Source: Deltaproteobacteria bacterium (GTDB lineage: Bacteria; Myxococcota_A; Polyangia; Polyangiales; Polyangiaceae). Taken from it: a DNA stretch of 64,000 nt. The notes below the pieces were generated by a model. That model did not search any database and had not been told where the DNA came from. It saw only the letters and a list, made by a program, of their open reading frames with translations. The stretch is taken from assembly GCA_016218915.1 (NCBI GenBank), contig JACRCQ010000077.1:1-64000 (forward strand). The letters run 5' to 3'. Below, piece after piece: positions 61,975-64,000 of this stretch (position 1 is its first letter; every line of letters starts with the position of its first letter). The position numbers were made by a program, and so were the translations under genes.

Positions 61975-64000
61975 CCGATGGCGCCCCTGAGCACCGCGTC
62001 CTTCCCGTCGGTCTCCCACTGCACGCTCCCTTCCCGATCCGTGCGGTGCACCTCGATTCCTCGGGCTGCCAGGGTCTCGAGGGTGTGCGGATGGGGATGG
62101 CCGAAACGGTTGCGCACTCCACAGGAGATCACGGCATGGGAAGGACGCACTGCGTCGATGAACTCGGGCGATGAGCTGGTGCGGCTGCCATGATGCCCGA
62201 CTTTGAGCAGATCAGCGTGGAGCAGTGATCGATCCACGCTCAGCAACCGTGCTTCTTCCTCGTGCTCCGCATCGCCCACGAGCAGCGCTGCGCGGCTTCC
62301 GAGCTCAACACGCATCACAAACGAATTGTCGTTCGCGTGTGCCATCTCCTCGATCCCCGGACACGGCGCGAGCACCCGCACCTGCGCGCCACCGAGCTCC
62401 TGCGGCCGATTGCAGAGTACTTCAGGACGTACCACTGGCACGCTGCGTGCCCGCAATCCCGACAGCAGGCCGCGGTAGACTGGAGCAGAATCTCCCAGCT
62501 CGCCCTGCCCGTTGTCCCAGAACTCGCCGACCTGCACGCCAGGCAATGCCGAAGCCAGCCCGATGAAGTGATCCGGGTGAGGATGGGACAGGACCGCGAA
62601 ATCGATGCGCCCCCTGCGACGCGCCCGCAGCACCGGCCCCACCACGGTCTTGCCCGGATCCACGGGACTTCCCACAGCGCCCCCGCCGTCGATCAGCATC
62701 GCTCTGCCGTCCGGAAAGTCGATCAGCACGCTGTCCCCTTGTCCCACGTCGAGGAAGGTCACGCGGAGCTTGCCCCGCGGCTGTCCTGCGCGCACCGCAA
62801 AGGCTTCCACGATCACGTAGGCCACTGCGCCGAGTGCCAGGATCAGCAGCCGATCGCGGGGACGTCGCAGCGCGAGCCAGCCTCCCACGCCAGCCACAAT
62901 CGACAGCTCCCACGCGGTCGGCCGGGGGATCGTGATCACGGCCCACCCCACCGCAGCGCCTGTATGAGCGATCGTGCGCACCGCAAGGAGGCTCGACGAT
63001 GCGAGCCAGGCAACGCCCCGTTCTGCAGAGGGCCAGACGGACAGGAGCAGATGGCCGAGACAGGCGGGCAGCGAGATCGCCTCGCCAATCGGAACCGCCA
63101 CGATGTTGGCGACCACGCCCACAGGCGAGATCGACGGAGACAGGAGCACGATCCAGGGCGTGCAGAGCAACGTGGCGGAGAGCGTTGTGGCCATCGGCTC
63201 AGCGCCCCAGCAGAAGGGCCGAGGCAGCTTGCGGATGGCTGCTTCGAACGGACGCGAGAGCAGCATCAGCCCCGCAGTGGCCGCAGCGGAAAGACCAAAG
63301 GAGAAGTCGAACACCGCGAGCGGATCCATGAGCCCGCCCGCCAGCAAGGAGAGCCCGAACGATCGCGGACCATCCGGGTTGCGAGCCAGGGCTCGTGCGA
63401 GAAGCGCTGCAGACGCCATGGCAGCAGCGCGCCTGGCGCTTCCCCCTGAGCCCGCGAAGTCGGCGTAGAGCCACGCCAGCGGAACACCCGCGGCTGCCGC
63501 AATCCTGCCCACGTCGTAGCGGGCACACAGGCGCTCCACGCGAACCAGCAGCGCCTGCAGCACGCGTACGATGCCGAACACGGCGATTACGATGTGCGTG
63601 CCCGAGACAGCCAGAATGTGCGAGAGCCCGGACACGCGGAATGCTTCGGCATCATCGGGGTCAAGGTCGTTCTCCCCGAGCACGAGCGCTCGTGCCATGG
63701 GGGCTGCCTGCTCCGGGTAGGTCGCCTCGATGCGCCTGCGTGCGAACCTGCGCGCGCGATCGATCCATCCCCCGATCGACCAGGGGCTTCGTTGCAGCAG
63801 GCGGACATCGAGCGCCCCTCCGCTGAGCACCGCACCGTTGCGCGCGCTTGCGGTTCTGGCCATGTCGACCTCGAAGTTGCGGGGAATCTCCACAGTGGCG
63901 AGCGACGTGATCACCTCGCAGGTGTCGCCCCGCGCAAGGTCGTCGATCGGGCTGTAGATCCGCATCATCGTGCCTGGCGCGACTTTGCTGCTCCCCTCGC
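61965..64000 (-). CDS. comEC: ComEC/Rec2 DNA-uptake channel protein, N terminus beyond the window
   Basis: The reading frame is open to the right edge, so about 678 residues are visible and the start is missing. It begins within a DUF4131-like soluble segment (MRIYSPIDDLARGDTCEV). The competence domain follows with ARALVLGENDLDPDDAEAFRVSGLSHILAVSGTHI and about eight to ten helices. The C-terminal metallo-beta-lactamase domain has VTFLDVGQGDSVLIDFPDG, LSHPHPDHFIGL and LLKVGHHGSRTSSSPEF. ComEC transports single-stranded DNA across the inner membrane; the hydrolase domain degrades or nicks the other strand. The stop codon lies in the GGAAC-type repeat. Confidence 0.95.
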   Translation of the reverse strand, partial: EGSSKVAPGTMMRIYSPIDDLARGDTCEVITSLATVEIPRNFEVDMARTASARNGAVLSGGALDVRLLQRSPWSIGGWIDRARRFARRRIEATYPEQAAPMARALVLGENDLDPDDAEAFRVSGLSHILAVSGTHIVIAVFGIVRVLQALLVRVERLCARYDVGRIAAAAGVPLAWLYADFAGSGGSARRAAAMASAALLARALARNPDGPRSFGLSLLAGGLMDPLAVFDFSFGLSAAATAGLMLLSRPFEAAIRKLPRPFCWGAEPMATTLSATLLCTPWIVLLSPSISPVGVVANIVAVPIGEAISLPACLGHLLLSVWPSAERGVAWLASSSLLAVRTIAHTGAAVGWAVITIPRPTAWELSIVAGVGGWLALRRPRDRLLILALGAVAYVIVEAFAVRAGQPRGKLRVTFLDVGQGDSVLIDFPDGRAMLIDGGGAVGSPVDPGKTVVGPVLRARRRGRIDFAVLSHPHPDHFIGLASALPGVQVGEFWDNGQGELGDSAPVYRGLLSGLRARSVPVVRPEVLCNRPQELGGAQVRVLAPCPGIEEMAHANDNSFVMRVELGSRAALLVGDAEHEEEARLLSVDRSLLHADLLKVGHHGSRTSSSPEFIDAVRPSHAVISCGVRNRFGHPHPHTLETLAARGIEVHRTDREGSVQWETDGKDAVLRGAIGGN

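Overview
The window is a high-GC, densely packed bacterial chromosome segment. It has many short same-strand gene runs and 4-nt stop/start overlaps. Gene content points to the Myxococcota (a Polyangia/Myxococcia-like deltaproteobacterium): a Hanks-type Ser/Thr kinase with one membrane span, three adjacent bactofilins, lipoproteins with Asp/Asn/Cys metal-binding-type repeats, an SUMF1-like lipoprotein neighbour, a TerB-like protein, and dispersed 7-bp-period repeats. Most genes are housekeeping. There is no rRNA, tRNA, CRISPR array, prophage or classical insertion sequence that I can support.

Layout. Positions 1-2.2 kb hold a LysM protein, a small TPR protein and an unknown helical protein. 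Positions 2.5-7.3 kb hold a kinase, a MinD-like ATPase fused to a J-like domain and a RodZ-type helix-turn-helix, and a GT-C glycosyltransferase, all reading leftward as a likely operon. Positions 7.4-9.5 kb hold a divergent pair: a repeat lipoprotein and a radical SAM/SPASM enzyme. Positions 9.5-10.6 kb hold a Phd/VapC-type toxin-antitoxin pair running into a zinc-ribbon membrane protein gene. Then come recJ-ilvE, an unknown 461-residue protein, and yajC-secD-secF with a clear intrinsic terminator. Positions 19.5-23.5 kb hold CoA metabolism: a crotonyl-CoA carboxylase/reductase fused to CBS domains, YjbQ, a hotdog thioesterase and an acyl-CoA dehydrogenase. A membrane pyrophosphatase with a long charged tail, yggX, a penicillin-binding transpeptidase, rho, an MltD-like transglycosylase, a class II aldolase and a degenerate enhancer-binding-like membrane protein follow.

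Positions 36-45 kb hold a DUF2085 protein, two lipoproteins, gpmI, a DsbD-like protein, TPR and small lipoprotein genes and glyQ. Positions 45.4-48.7 kb are the conserved rpmH-rnpA-yidD-yidC-jag block, here without dnaA. Next are pyrE with three bactofilins, trmH, a NusG-family protein, thiD with two unknown genes, a tandem cyclic-nucleotide-binding protein, cinA, an SUMF1 protein and nadA. The right end holds a four-helix-bundle (IVS-type) gene bracketed by inverted repeats, a Cys-repeat lipoprotein and a comEC gene cut by the window edge.

Two things stand out. One is the radical SAM/lipoprotein pair with five spaced Y-x-A-P motifs, which looks like a post-translational modification system. 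The other is a set of 7-bp-period repeats placed directly after stop codons, often as facing inverted arms around a core; in one case the core carries the IVS-type gene.
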